64,000 nucleotides of DNA from Fodinibacter sp038210185 (GTDB lineage Bacteria; Actinomycetota; Actinomycetes; Actinomycetales; Dermatophilaceae), in assembly GCA_038210185.1 (NCBI GenBank), contig JBBQWX010000004.1, forward strand, positions 1 to 64,000, in the 5' to 3' direction. Made by a program: the position numbers and the translations under genes. Below, piece by piece: positions 6,978 to 15,365 of this stretch. Positions within the stretch are counted from its first letter, which is position 1, and every line of letters starts with the position of its first letter. Under the pieces are notes generated by a model, which searched no databases, was not told the origin of the DNA, and saw only the letters and a program-made list of their open reading frames with translations.

Positions 6978-8417
6978 TCAGTGGCGCGGCGCCCGCAACC
7001 GTGACAACGAGGGTCCGTGCAGCGGGGCACCGCGCCAGCTCGCCGTGACCGCACCGTCCGCACAGCGCAGCAGCAGCGAGTGTGGGGTCTCGTGCGCGAT
7101 GACGGTCGCCTCGAACACCTCAGCGGCCACCCAACCGCCGCTGGCCACCCAGGGTGCGGTGGCGGCATCCGGCCACCGACCGTCGGCGCAGGCGATGCGC
7201 AGCCGCTCACCGTCGTCGATGTCGAGCAGCCAGCCACCCTCGGCGCGGTGCACCACGACCGAGCGCAGCACCGGGTGCTCGGGGGTCGGCGTGTGCACGA
7301 AGGTCCATGGGCCGTCGGTGCTCGGCGCGGTGGTGGTGGACAGGCGTGCCGGTGTCGTGGCGGCGTTCAGGGCAGACCGGAGACGTTCCTGCGCAACGGG
7401 GTCGGGTGACAATGGTGTGTCGCGGAGGTGCGGGAGCAGCTCGTCCCAGACGGCGTCGAGCACGCCCTGGGTGTCCTCGGTGCATGCCGTGACGGTGACC
7501 ACGAGGTCGAGGTGGGGCAGTACGAGGGCGAACTGGCCGTAGGCCCCGTCGGCCCGGAAGCCCCCGGGGTGGTTGCGCCACATCAGGTAGCCGTAGCCGG
7601 CCAGCCAGTCCGAGCTGCCGGGGTGGTGCGCGGTGTCCGCGAGGGCGCTCGACGCCGTGGCCACCCAACCGGCGGGAAGCACCTGGGTGCCCTGCCACGC
7701 ACCGTCCTGGAGCAGCAACAGCCCGAGTCGGGCCACCGTCTCGGTGGTGACGTGCAGCCCGCTGAAGCCGAGGTCGCTTCCGGCCCAGGTGGTCCACACG
7801 GCGTTCTCGACCCCCAGCGGGTCGAGCAGTCGCGGGCCGAGGTAGTCGACGAGCCGCTGCTCTGTGCGGCGCTGCACGGCCAGGGCCAGCACCCGGCTGG
7901 CGCCGTTGTGGTAGAGGAACCGCGACCCGGGCTCCTCCTCGGGTTCGGTGGCGAGGAAGAGCGCCACGGACTCCTCGCCCCCACCGGCGAGTCCGGGCAC
8001 GGTGTCGAGGGTGTCGGTGCGGTGACCGGTCGACATCCGCAGGCAGTCCTCGACAGTGAGGCGCGCGGCCCGCGGCCCGGCCACGGGGGCGGCCTCGGGA
8101 AAGACGTCGACGAGCCGCTCGTGCCGGTCGAGCAGCCCCTCGGCCTCCGCGAACGCCGCTGCCATCGCCAGGAGGGTCTTGCTCACCGAGTAGACCAGCC
8201 GGATGCCGTCGCGCGGCCAGGGCTCCCAGGCGCCCTCGGCCACCACGTGCCCGTGCCGGATGACGACCACCGCGTGCGGCTCGTTACCCTCCCGCTCCCA
8301 GCGGCGCACCATCGCACGCACCGCCTCGCACGGGACACCCTGCTCCTCGGGAGCGCACCGCGGCAACGGGGCGACCGACGAGGCAGGGGGTGTGGCGGTG
8401 GAGGACGGCTCGGGCAC
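6978..8417 (-). CDS. Beta-lactamase-fold serine hydrolase
   Basis: A 479-aa class C beta-lactamase/esterase-family protein. The catalytic S-x-x-K is in LVYSVSKTLLAMA, and the Y-x-N motif is in RFLYHNGAS about 115 residues later, in keeping with the fold. The C-terminal part after about residue 360 looks like a separate beta-rich domain. No signal peptide is visible, so a cytoplasmic esterase-like or amide hydrolase role is more likely than antibiotic resistance; substrate unknown. The GTG at 8417 was chosen because TAGGGT on the minus strand (8430-8425) lies 7 nt upstream and overlaps the alternative GTG at 8426. The metallopeptidase follows on the same strand. Confidence 0.8.
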   Translation of the reverse strand: MPEPSSTATPPASSVAPLPRCAPEEQGVPCEAVRAMVRRWEREGNEPHAVVVIRHGHVVAEGAWEPWPRDGIRLVYSVSKTLLAMAAAFAEAEGLLDRHERLVDVFPEAAPVAGPRAARLTVEDCLRMSTGHRTDTLDTVPGLAGGGEESVALFLATEPEEEPGSRFLYHNGASRVLALAVQRRTEQRLVDYLGPRLLDPLGVENAVWTTWAGSDLGFSGLHVTTETVARLGLLLLQDGAWQGTQVLPAGWVATASSALADTAHHPGSSDWLAGYGYLMWRNHPGGFRADGAYGQFALVLPHLDLVVTVTACTEDTQGVLDAVWDELLPHLRDTPLSPDPVAQERLRSALNAATTPARLSTTTAPSTDGPWTFVHTPTPEHPVLRSVVVHRAEGGWLLDIDDGERLRIACADGRWPDAATAPWVASGGWVAAEVFEATVIAHETPHSLLLRCADGAVTASWRGAPLHGPSLSRLRAPRH

Positions 8418-8479
8418 GCGTCTCACCCTAGGGGGCGGTCCACCGGTGGCGGTGTGAGCCGGGCTGGCACGATGAGTGC

Positions 8480-8767
8480 GTGCGAGTGAGCGTGCGGGTG
8501 CGCCCCGGGGCCTCCAGGACGCGCGTCGGGGGCCGCTGGGGCGACGAGGAGGTGCCCTTGACACTCGGGGTGTCCGTCTCCGCCAGGGCGGTCGACGGGG
8601 CTGCCACGGCCGCCGTGCTGGCGGCGGTGGCGCAGGCGTTCGGCGTCCGGGCCCGCGACGTCTCCCTGGTGTCGGGGCACCGCTCGCGCACCAAGGTGCT
8701 CGAGGTCGCCATGGCCGACGAGGTCGAGGCTCGCACGACCCTGCACCGTCTTCTCGCCGCCCCCTGA
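8480..8767 (+). CDS. DUF167 (YggU-family) protein
   Basis: A 95-aa protein with the DUF167 pattern: an N-terminal strand VSVRVRPGASRTRVGG, a central segment SARAVDGAATAAVLAAVAQAFGV, and the VSLVSGHRSRTKVLEV signature near residue 65. The family is widespread, small and of unknown biochemical role. It starts with GTG and is divergent from the serine hydrolase. The 72-bp palindromic repeat begins 13 bp after its stop. Confidence 0.85.
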   Translation: MRVSVRVRPGASRTRVGGRWGDEEVPLTLGVSVSARAVDGAATAAVLAAVAQAFGVRARDVSLVSGHRSRTKVLEVAMADEVEARTTLHRLLAAP

Positions 8768-8779
8768 CCCCCCGAGACC

Positions 8780-8851
8780 GCGAAGTCAGGAGCACTTCGC
8801 CGGCTCAGGGTCGTATGGGGCCCTGACTTGGCGAAGTGCTCCTGACTCCGC
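8780..8851. repeat. 72-bp palindromic repeat, copy A
   Basis: The 22-bp outer arms (8780-8801 and 8830-8851) match at 21 of 22 positions as an inverted repeat. Each arm contains a smaller GCGAAGT...ACTTCGC-type palindrome, and the centre has a third stem (TCAGGG...CCCTGA), so a cloverleaf or long hairpin is possible. Its reverse complement matches copy B (20591-20662) at 63 of 72 positions. It lies between the convergent DUF167 and qcrB genes. Confidence 0.85.
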
Positions 8852-8874
8852 AGGCATGTGGCGGGGGGTAAGCG

Positions 8875-8910
8875 GAAGGGCCGCGCTCCCCACGGGATGC
8901 GCGGCCCTTC
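8875..8910. terminator. Hairpin terminator after qcrB
   Basis: Perfect 11-bp arms gaagggccgcg (8875-8885) and cgcggcccttc (8900-8910), 16 bp beyond the qcrB stop, with a short pyrimidine run on the plus side. It is likely the main terminator of the ctaE-qcrCAB operon. Confidence 0.7.
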
Positions 8911-8926
8911 CTTTGGTGCAGCGGGC

Positions 8927-10696
8927 TCAGCGCCGGCCGGCAGGCTCCCCGGAGTCGACCTCGTCGGTCTCGGCCGCCTCGATCGCCCGCACCCCACCGA
9001 CGAGGGAGGGTTCGATGGCCTCGTGCTCGGAGCCGTGGTGCTGTGCCGCCGCGAGCTCGGCGGGGGTGACCGGGTTGACGGCGTCGGCGAAGTAGAACCG
9101 TGAGAGCCGGGCGCGGCGGCGGTCGCCGCGCTTGACCTTGCGCGCCACGCCGTTCTCGTCGACAGCCGCCTCGATCTCGAGCGGCGCGACGGACTCGTGC
9201 TGCACCAGCAGCCACTGGTCGGGGGTGGCCTCGGTGTCATGGCGCTCGAAGTACTTGCCGTCGGGTGTGCGCACGATGGTGCCGGTCTCGCGGCCGTGCA
9301 GCACGGTGTCGCGGTCGCGACGCTGCAGCGACAGGCAGATCCGCTTGGTCACCCAGAAGGCGATGGGCGGGAGCACGAAGAACCCGATGCGGAAGAACCA
9401 GGTGAGGTCGTTGATCGACATACCGAGCTTGATCGCCATGATGTCGTTGCCGGAGGCGAAGAGCAGGACGGAGTACATGGTGATGCCGGCCATCCCGATA
9501 CCGGTTCGCACCGGGTTGTTGCGCGGGCGGTCGAGGAGGTGGTGCTCGCGGTCGTCGCCGGTGACCCAGCGTTCGACGAACGGGTAGGCCCCGAGGACGA
9601 TGTAGACCAGGGGCAGCAGGATCAGGGCACCCGGCATGATGTTCAGCGACAGGGTGAACCCGAAGATCTCGAACTCCAGCCAGCCCGGCAGCAGACGCAG
9701 CGCGCCGTCGGCGAAGCCCATGTACCAGTCCGGCTGGGCGCCGGCGGTGACCGGCGACGGGTCGTAGGGTCCGTAGGCCCACACCGGGTTGATCTGCACC
9801 AAGGCCGAGATGGCCGCGATGACGCCGAAGACGATGAAGAAGAAGCCACCGGCCTTGGCGGCGTACACCGGCATCACCGGGTAGCCGACCACGTTGTCGT
9901 TGGTGCGACCCGGGCCGGGGAACTGGGTGTGCTTCTGCACGAACACCAGCCCGATGTGCGCCGTGAAGAGCCCGATCAGGAGCGCAGGGATCAGCAGCAC
10001 GTGCGCGCTGTAGAGCCGGGGGATGATCATCTCGCCCGGGAAGGGCCCACCGAAGATCGCGAAGACGAGGTAGGAGCCGATGACCGGGGCGGTCTGCACG
10101 AAGCCGGCCATGGCGCGCAGGCCGGTGCCGGAGAGCAGGTCGTCGGGGAGGGAGTAGCCCGCGAAGCCCTCGATGATGGCCAGGAGGGCGAGCACGCTGC
10201 CGATGACCCAGTTGATCTCGCGGGGCTTGCGGAAGGCGCCGGTGAAGAACACCCGGAACATGTGGACCACGAGGGCGACGATGAACAACAGCGCGGCCCA
10301 GTGGTGGATCTGCCGGACGATCAGGCCGCCCTTGATGTCGAAGGAGATGTTCAGCGTCGAGGCGAACGCCTCGGACATGCTGACCCCGCGCAACGGCACG
10401 TAGGAGCCGTCGTAGACGGTGTGCCCGGCGCTGGGGACGAACCAGAAGGTGAGGAAGGCGCCGGTCAGCAGACAGATGATCATCGAGTACATGGCGATCT
10501 CGCCGAGCATGAACGACCAGTGGTCGGGGAAGACCTTCTTCATGAGGTAGCCGACCGGCTTGGCCGCGCCGGTGCGGTCGTCGACCCAGCCGCTGACGCC
10601 GCCGATGCGCCGGGCCGCCCCCGAAGGCGGTGCCTCGGCGGGGGTGTCGCCCTCGCGCAGGGTGTCCGCGGGACGAGGGGTGGTGTCGGTGCTCAT
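8927..10696 (-). CDS. qcrB: Cytochrome bc1 complex cytochrome b subunit
   Basis: The 589-aa quinol-oxidising, diheme membrane subunit of complex III. Haem-ligand histidines are visible in IVRQIHHWAALLFIVALVVHMFR and in the YSAHVLLIPALLIGLFTAHIGLV region. The actinobacterial Qo-site PDWY motif is in QPDWYMGFADGALR. The long cytoplasmic C-terminal extension of about 120 residues, rich in charged residues, is normal in this phylum. The ATG at 10696 overlaps the qcrA stop as ATGA. QcrB is the target of the drug telacebec in mycobacteria (family knowledge). It is last in the ctaE-qcrC-qcrA-qcrB operon. Confidence 0.97.
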   Translation of the reverse strand: MSTDTTPRPADTLREGDTPAEAPPSGAARRIGGVSGWVDDRTGAAKPVGYLMKKVFPDHWSFMLGEIAMYSMIICLLTGAFLTFWFVPSAGHTVYDGSYVPLRGVSMSEAFASTLNISFDIKGGLIVRQIHHWAALLFIVALVVHMFRVFFTGAFRKPREINWVIGSVLALLAIIEGFAGYSLPDDLLSGTGLRAMAGFVQTAPVIGSYLVFAIFGGPFPGEMIIPRLYSAHVLLIPALLIGLFTAHIGLVFVQKHTQFPGPGRTNDNVVGYPVMPVYAAKAGGFFFIVFGVIAAISALVQINPVWAYGPYDPSPVTAGAQPDWYMGFADGALRLLPGWLEFEIFGFTLSLNIMPGALILLPLVYIVLGAYPFVERWVTGDDREHHLLDRPRNNPVRTGIGMAGITMYSVLLFASGNDIMAIKLGMSINDLTWFFRIGFFVLPPIAFWVTKRICLSLQRRDRDTVLHGRETGTIVRTPDGKYFERHDTEATPDQWLLVQHESVAPLEIEAAVDENGVARKVKRGDRRRARLSRFYFADAVNPVTPAELAAAQHHGSEHEAIEPSLVGGVRAIEAAETDEVDSGEPAGRR

Positions 10697-11844
10697 CGGC
10701 TGCCACGCTCCCAGAAGCTCGGGCCGACCGCTTCCTGGAACGGTGCGGCGGAGACGAGGTAACCCTCGTCGTCGACGGTGATCTGAAGCTGCGGCAGGGC
10801 GCGCTTGGCCGGGCCGAAGATGACCTTGCAGTCCTGCGTCACGTCGAAGGTCGACTGGTGGCAGGGGCAGAGCAGGTGGTGCGTCTGCTGCTCGTACAGC
10901 CCGACGGGGCACCCCACGTGGGTGCAGATCTTCGAGTACGCGACGATGCCGAAGTAACCCCAGTCGCGCTGCTTCTGCGACTGGATGAGGTCCTCCTCGA
11001 GCCGGATGAGGAGCACCGCGGCCTTGGCCTTCTCCTCCAGGAGGTGCGGGGTGCCGCCCTCGCCCGTGACCGCGTCGGGCAGCAGGCCCTCCGGCATGAT
11101 GTGGAACACCGAGCCGAGGGTGACGTCCTCGGCGAGCACGGGGGTGTTCTCGGGGTCGCGCATCAGGCGCAGCGGCGTGAAGGTGGGGTCCTGCCCGGGG
11201 CCGCTCGGACCGCCGTTCCAGAACGTCTGCGACAGGCTGTTCTGCGGCATCGGGCCGAGCGAGCCGGCGACCTGCAGCACGAGGGGGACGGCGAACAGGC
11301 CGAGCGCCCCGCCGAGGGTGTACTTGATCATCGGGCGCCGGGTGATCTGCGAGCTGGTGCCGCCCTGTCGAAGCTGCTCCACGACCCGGTCGCGGGACTC
11401 GTCGCTGGCGCGCATCGGGTGGCGCTCCTCGACGACCTCCTCGTCGGGCATGAGGGTCTTGGCCCAGTGCACGGCGCCGAAGCCGATGCCGAGCAGCCCC
11501 ATGGCCATGGTGATGCCCAGGGCCAGGTTCGACGCGCTCGTCACGCCGATTCCCGGCACGAAGACGGTGGTCTCGAGGCTGATCGCGAAGTAGAAGACGA
11601 TGAAGAGCAGGGTGCCGACGATGGAGATGCCGAACAGGGTGGCGACCTGCTTCTCGGCCCGGCGGGCAGCGCCCTCGTCGAGGTCGGCCATCCGCGCGAC
11701 GTGGTCGGGCAGGCCGGGATTGGTGAACCGCTGCGGAAGGCCGCCGTCCCCGACGACGTGGCCCTCGTCGAGGCTCACGGCGGTGCCGTGCTGCGAGGTG
11801 GGTGCCACCTCGCCACCGGGGTGGGTGGGGTCCTGCTCGTTCAT
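10693..11844 (-). CDS. qcrA: Cytochrome bc1 complex Rieske iron-sulfur subunit
   Basis: A 383-aa Rieske protein that takes one electron from quinol at the Qo site and passes it to the diheme cytochrome c. Both 2Fe-2S ligand boxes are present: CTHVGC and, after a 15-residue spacer, CPCHQS. The N-terminal half has three hydrophobic helices (about residues 66-90, 103-127 and 178-200), the three-helix arrangement typical of actinobacterial QcrA. The ATG at 11844 is 46 bp after qcrC. The stop overlaps the qcrB start by 4 bp, so translation is coupled. Confidence 0.96.
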   Translation of the reverse strand: MNEQDPTHPGGEVAPTSQHGTAVSLDEGHVVGDGGLPQRFTNPGLPDHVARMADLDEGAARRAEKQVATLFGISIVGTLLFIVFYFAISLETTVFVPGIGVTSASNLALGITMAMGLLGIGFGAVHWAKTLMPDEEVVEERHPMRASDESRDRVVEQLRQGGTSSQITRRPMIKYTLGGALGLFAVPLVLQVAGSLGPMPQNSLSQTFWNGGPSGPGQDPTFTPLRLMRDPENTPVLAEDVTLGSVFHIMPEGLLPDAVTGEGGTPHLLEEKAKAAVLLIRLEEDLIQSQKQRDWGYFGIVAYSKICTHVGCPVGLYEQQTHHLLCPCHQSTFDVTQDCKVIFGPAKRALPQLQITVDDEGYLVSAAPFQEAVGPSFWERGSR

Positions 11845-11890
11845 CGGGGTACCGATCTTCTCGTCGACGTGCGGGGGGACGGGTGGGTGG

Positions 11891-12703
11891 CTAGGCCGAC
11901 TTGGAGCCGAGCCAGACGGCGCAGCCGACGAGGAGGCCGAGCCCGAAGACCCAGGCGAACAGCCCCTCGGTGACCGGCCCGAGGGAGCCCAGCGTCATGC
12001 CGCCCGGGCTCTCCTGCTCATCGATGGTGTTGAGGAACGCGATGATGTCGCGCTTGCTCTCGGAGGAGATGTTGGCGTCGCTGAACACCGGCATGCTCTG
12101 GGGGCCGGTGGTCATTGCCTGGTAGATGTGCTTGTCCGTGACGTTGCCGATCGGCGGGGCGTACTTGCCGCGGGTCAGGGCACCACCGGCTCCGGCGAAG
12201 TTGTGGCACATCGCGCAGTTGACGCGGAACAGCTCGCCACCCCTGGCCGGGTCACCCTTGCTGGGGTCGACGGCCTCGTCGGAGGGGATCGCGGGCCCCG
12301 GGGCGAGCGAGGCGACGTACGCCGAGAGCGCCGCGATCTGATCGTCGGTGAACTGGACCCCCTTGCCACCGGGAGCCTGCACGTTGGGCCCGGCCATCGG
12401 CATCCGGCCGGTGCCCACCTGGAAGTCGACCGACGCGGCCCCGACCCCGGCCAGTGACGGGCCGGCCACACTGTCGCCGTTTCCGGTGCGGCGACCCTCG
12501 GCGTTCTGCCCGTGGCAGCTGGAGCAGTTGGCCAGGAACAGCTGGCGGCCCTCTTCGACGGACTGGGCCGGCAGTGCCTTGGTCGTGGCGTCGGCGTCCT
12601 TCGGGGCGACAGCGGCATACACGGCGCCGGTGAGGAACAGGCCGAGCACCAACAGGATGGCGATCGCCGCCGGGTGCCGGCGGCGGGCTGCCAGTGAGTT
12701 CAC
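11891..12703 (-). CDS. qcrC: Cytochrome bc1 complex diheme cytochrome c subunit
   Basis: A 270-aa cytochrome cc that replaces both cytochrome c1 and soluble cytochrome c in actinobacteria and hands electrons directly to CtaC. An N-terminal anchor (residues 13-32) is followed by two haem-binding CxxCH motifs, CSSCH at 60-64 and CAMCH at 163-167, and a C-terminal helix (WVFGLGLLVGCAVWLG). The start is GTG at 12703. It is the second gene of the ctaE-qcrCAB operon. Confidence 0.97.
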   Translation of the reverse strand: MNSLAARRRHPAAIAILLVLGLFLTGAVYAAVAPKDADATTKALPAQSVEEGRQLFLANCSSCHGQNAEGRRTGNGDSVAGPSLAGVGAASVDFQVGTGRMPMAGPNVQAPGGKGVQFTDDQIAALSAYVASLAPGPAIPSDEAVDPSKGDPARGGELFRVNCAMCHNFAGAGGALTRGKYAPPIGNVTDKHIYQAMTTGPQSMPVFSDANISSESKRDIIAFLNTIDEQESPGGMTLGSLGPVTEGLFAWVFGLGLLVGCAVWLGSKSA

Positions 12704-12755
12704 GATGCGTTCCTGTTCTCTGCGGTTCGGGAGTCGGGTCCGGGTGCGGCCGACG

Positions 12756-13433
12756 TCACTTCAGGACGTAGATCATGATGAAGAGGGCGATCCACACGAC
12801 GTCGACGAAGTGCCAGTAGTAGGAGGTGACGACCGCGCCGGTGGCCTGCGCGTGCGAGTAGCGACGGGTGGTGAAGGTGCGTCCGATGATCAGCAGGAAC
12901 GCGATCAGCCCGCCGGTGACGTGCATGCCGTGGAAACCGGTGGCGAGGTAGAACACCGAGCCGTAGGCGTCGGAGGACAGGGACACGCCCTCCTGGATGA
13001 GGTGGGCGTACTCGAAGACCTGACCGGCGATGAAGATCGAGCCGAAGACGTAGGTGAGGACGTACCACTCACGCATGCCCCAGGCGCCGACCTTGAGCAC
13101 CGAGGTGCCCTGCGGGCGGGCTGCGATGCCCTTCTCGGCCTGCAGCACACCCAGCTGGCACCACACCGACGAGACGACCAGGACGATGGTGTTGACCAGC
13201 GCGAAGGGCACGTTGAGCATGACGGTGCGCTCTTCCCAGAGCTGGCCCTCGTGACCGCGGATCGTGAAGTAGAACGCGAACAGCGCCGCGAAGAACATCA
13301 GCTCGCTGGAGAGCCACACCATGGTGCCGACGGCCACCATGTTGGGGCGCGTCGCGGGCCCCTGGCCGGGGATCGAGGGAACGGGCCCCGAAGGCCGGGT
13401 CTGGGGTGCAGTCGATGTCGCCACGAACGCCAT
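12756..13433 (-). CDS. ctaE: Cytochrome c oxidase subunit III
   Basis: A 225-aa subunit III of the aa3 oxidase with five predicted membrane helices, fewer than the seven of mitochondrial subunit III, as is usual in actinobacteria. Conserved elements are the MVWLSSELMFFAALFAFYF helix, the VFEYAHL segment, and the C-terminal GFHGMHVTGG...YYWHFVDVVWIALF pair. The ATG at 13433 (MAFVATST) was chosen over an upstream in-frame ATG at 13520 that would overlap the divergent gene. It leads the operon that continues with qcrC 52 bp downstream. Confidence 0.96.
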   Translation of the reverse strand: MAFVATSTAPQTRPSGPVPSIPGQGPATRPNMVAVGTMVWLSSELMFFAALFAFYFTIRGHEGQLWEERTVMLNVPFALVNTIVLVVSSVWCQLGVLQAEKGIAARPQGTSVLKVGAWGMREWYVLTYVFGSIFIAGQVFEYAHLIQEGVSLSSDAYGSVFYLATGFHGMHVTGGLIAFLLIIGRTFTTRRYSHAQATGAVVTSYYWHFVDVVWIALFIMIYVLK

Positions 13434-13506
13434 TATGGCCGCAAGTTGCGACAGACGCTGCGATGACCCCCCGAAAGGCTCGACAAGTCCCGAAACGAGC
13501 CACCGG

Positions 13507-13512
13507 TACGAT
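13507..13512 (+). promoter_or_regulatory. -10 box (TACGAT), leaderless
   Basis: TACGAT fits TANNNT and ends 6 nt before the ATG at 13519, predicting a leaderless mRNA for the receiver-like protein. Confidence 0.45.
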
Positions 13513-13518
13513 GCCGCC

Positions 13519-13968
13519 ATGACCTCTTCGCACGACGCCGGTACCCCGGCGCAGGCCCCGCCGACCGGCGCCGTCCACCGGGTGTCGGTCCTGCTCTACA
13601 GCGACGACATCACGACCCGGGACGCCGTGCGGGCGGCTGCCGGCCGGCGCCCGGCACGCGACGTCGAGGTCGTCTCCTGGCGCGAGTGCGCGACGCCCGA
13701 GGCGGTCATCGAGGCGATGGATGCCGGGGGCTTCGACGTCGTCGTGCTCGACGGTGAGGCGTCCCCGGCCGGCGGGCTCGGGCTGTGCCGCCAGCTGAAG
13801 AACGAGATCTTCCGCTGCCCGCCGGTGCTCGTGCTGACCGGGAGGCCCCAGGACGGCTGGCTGGCCGGGTGGTCACTCGCCGACGACGCCGTGTCGCACC
13901 CGCTCGACCCGATCGAGGTCGCCGAGGCCATCGCGGGCCTGGCGCGCGCCCGGGTCGCGGTCGGCTGA
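13519..13968 (+). CDS. Stand-alone response-regulator-like receiver protein (degenerate)
   Basis: A 149-aa protein made only of a CheY-like receiver fold with no DNA-binding output domain. The acidic pair (YSDD), the phospho-acceptor position (VVVLDGEA) and the conserved threonine (LVLTG) are all present. The switch lysine that normally precedes a proline near the end (K-P) is replaced: the sequence reads AVSHPLDP. This suggests phosphorylation-independent or altered signalling. It is divergent from ctaE and 5 bp upstream of trpD, with which it may be cotranscribed. No partner kinase is adjacent, so it is an orphan. Confidence 0.72.
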   Translation: MTSSHDAGTPAQAPPTGAVHRVSVLLYSDDITTRDAVRAAAGRRPARDVEVVSWRECATPEAVIEAMDAGGFDVVVLDGEASPAGGLGLCRQLKNEIFRCPPVLVLTGRPQDGWLAGWSLADDAVSHPLDPIEVAEAIAGLARARVAVG

Positions 13969-13973
13969 CCGGC

Positions 13974-15053
13974 GTGACCGCGCCCATCCCGGCCGGGCAC
14001 ACCTGGCCGGACCTCCTCGCCGCGCTGCTCCGGCGTGAGGACCTCAAGCCCGACCAGGCCCGCTGGGCGATGGGCGAGGTGATGCGGGGCGAGGCCAGCC
14101 CCGTGCAGCTCGCCGGCTTCCTCGTGGGACTGCGAGCCAAGGGCGAGTCGGTCGAGGAGCTGCGCGGCATCGCCGACGTCATGCTCGAACACGCCCACCG
14201 CATCGAGGTGGGTGGACCGACCATCGACGTCGTCGGCACCGGTGGGGACCGGCTGCACTCGGTGAACATCTCGACGATGACCGCCGTCGTGGTCGCCGCC
14301 ACGGGACTGCGGGTGGTCAAGCACGGCAACCGTTCCGCCTCGTCGAGCACGGGGTCGGCCGACGTGCTGGAGTCGCTCGGGGTGTCGCTGACCCTGACGC
14401 CCTCGCAGGTGCGCGAGGTCGCCGAGCAGGCCGGCATCACCTTCTGCTTCGCCAACGCCTTCCACCCCTCGATGCGCCACGCTGCGGTGACCCGGCGCGA
14501 CCTCGGCGTCGGCACCGCGTTCAACGCGCTCGGCCCGCTGACCAACCCGGCGCAGCCGACCTATGCCGCGGTCGGGGTGGCCGACGCGCGCATCGCACCG
14601 CTCATCGCCGGGGTGTTCGCCGAGCGGGGCCGGGCGGCCTCGGTCTTCCGCGGTGACGACGGCCTCGACGAGCTCACCCTCGCCACGACCTCGACGGTCT
14701 GGTGGGTGCGCGACGGGGTGGTCACCGAGCTGGGCATCGACCCCTCCGACGTGGGGCTGGACCACTCCCCGGTCGAGAGCCTGCGGGGCGGTGACGCGGC
14801 GTACAACGCCGCGGTGGCACGCGATCTGCTGGCCGGGGCCGAGGGCCCGGTCCGCGACGCCGTGGTGCTCAACAGCGGCATCGCGCTGGCCACGGCATCC
14901 GGGCTGTCCGAGCCGGGCGTGTCACAGGTGGCCCTGACGACGGCCGTGCGCGAGGGAATGGACCGGGCGGAGGCCGCGATCGACTCCGGCGCGGCGCAGC
15001 AGCTGCTGCAGCGGTGGGTCGAGACCACCGCCGCCTGCACGAGCTCGGGCTAG
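13974..15053 (+). CDS. trpD: Anthranilate phosphoribosyltransferase
   Basis: Transfers phosphoribose from PRPP to anthranilate, the second step of the tryptophan branch. The 359-aa protein has the PRPP-binding VGTGGDRLHSVNIST loop near residue 84, the KHGNRSASSSTGSADVLE block (anthranilate and PRPP contacts) near residue 117, and the late DD-LDE motif (GDDGLDELTL) that holds Mg2+. The GTG at 13974 fits the family N-terminus (HTWPDLLAALLRREDL). It is separate from the other trp genes, as in M. tuberculosis Rv2192c, and convergent with the small RAM-domain gene. Confidence 0.95.
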   Translation: MTAPIPAGHTWPDLLAALLRREDLKPDQARWAMGEVMRGEASPVQLAGFLVGLRAKGESVEELRGIADVMLEHAHRIEVGGPTIDVVGTGGDRLHSVNISTMTAVVVAATGLRVVKHGNRSASSSTGSADVLESLGVSLTLTPSQVREVAEQAGITFCFANAFHPSMRHAAVTRRDLGVGTAFNALGPLTNPAQPTYAAVGVADARIAPLIAGVFAERGRAASVFRGDDGLDELTLATTSTVWWVRDGVVTELGIDPSDVGLDHSPVESLRGGDAAYNAAVARDLLAGAEGPVRDAVVLNSGIALATASGLSEPGVSQVALTTAVREGMDRAEAAIDSGAAQQLLQRWVETTAACTSSG

Positions 15054-15060
15054 CTGCCGG

Positions 15061-15342
15061 TCAGCCTTCGAGGCCGAGGCTGAAGGCGGCCTCGAGGTCG
15101 TGCGAGGAGTAGGTGCGGAACGCGATGTGCGTGTTGGTGCCCGTGACGCCGACGACCTTGTTGAGCCTGTCGGCGATGACGTCGGCGAGATCCTCGTGGT
15201 GGCGGACCCGCACCATCGCGATGAGGTCGGCGTCGCCGGCGACGGAGTAGACCTCGGTGACGCCGTCGAGGGCGGCGATCTCCTGCGCGACCTCGGGGAT
15301 GCGGTCGACGTCGGCGGTGATGAGGACGATGGCGGTGATCAC
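15061..15342 (-). CDS. Stand-alone Lrp/AsnC ligand-binding (RAM) domain protein
   Basis: A 93-aa protein consisting only of the alpha/beta-sandwich ligand-binding domain of Lrp/AsnC regulators; there is no helix-turn-helix. The start MITAIVLI, the EVYSVAGDADLIAMVRV strand and the VVGVTGTNTHIAFRTY segment are diagnostic. Such proteins may bind amino acids and modulate full-length Lrp partners (family knowledge). The stop is 8 bp from the trpD stop on the opposite strand, and the partial ortholog context of trpD suggests an amino-acid link. It is 24 bp upstream in position from the exonuclease stop. Confidence 0.87.
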   Translation of the reverse strand: MITAIVLITADVDRIPEVAQEIAALDGVTEVYSVAGDADLIAMVRVRHHEDLADVIADRLNKVVGVTGTNTHIAFRTYSSHDLEAAFSLGLEG

Positions 15343-15365
15343 CGACTCAGACTAGCCGGGCCGGG

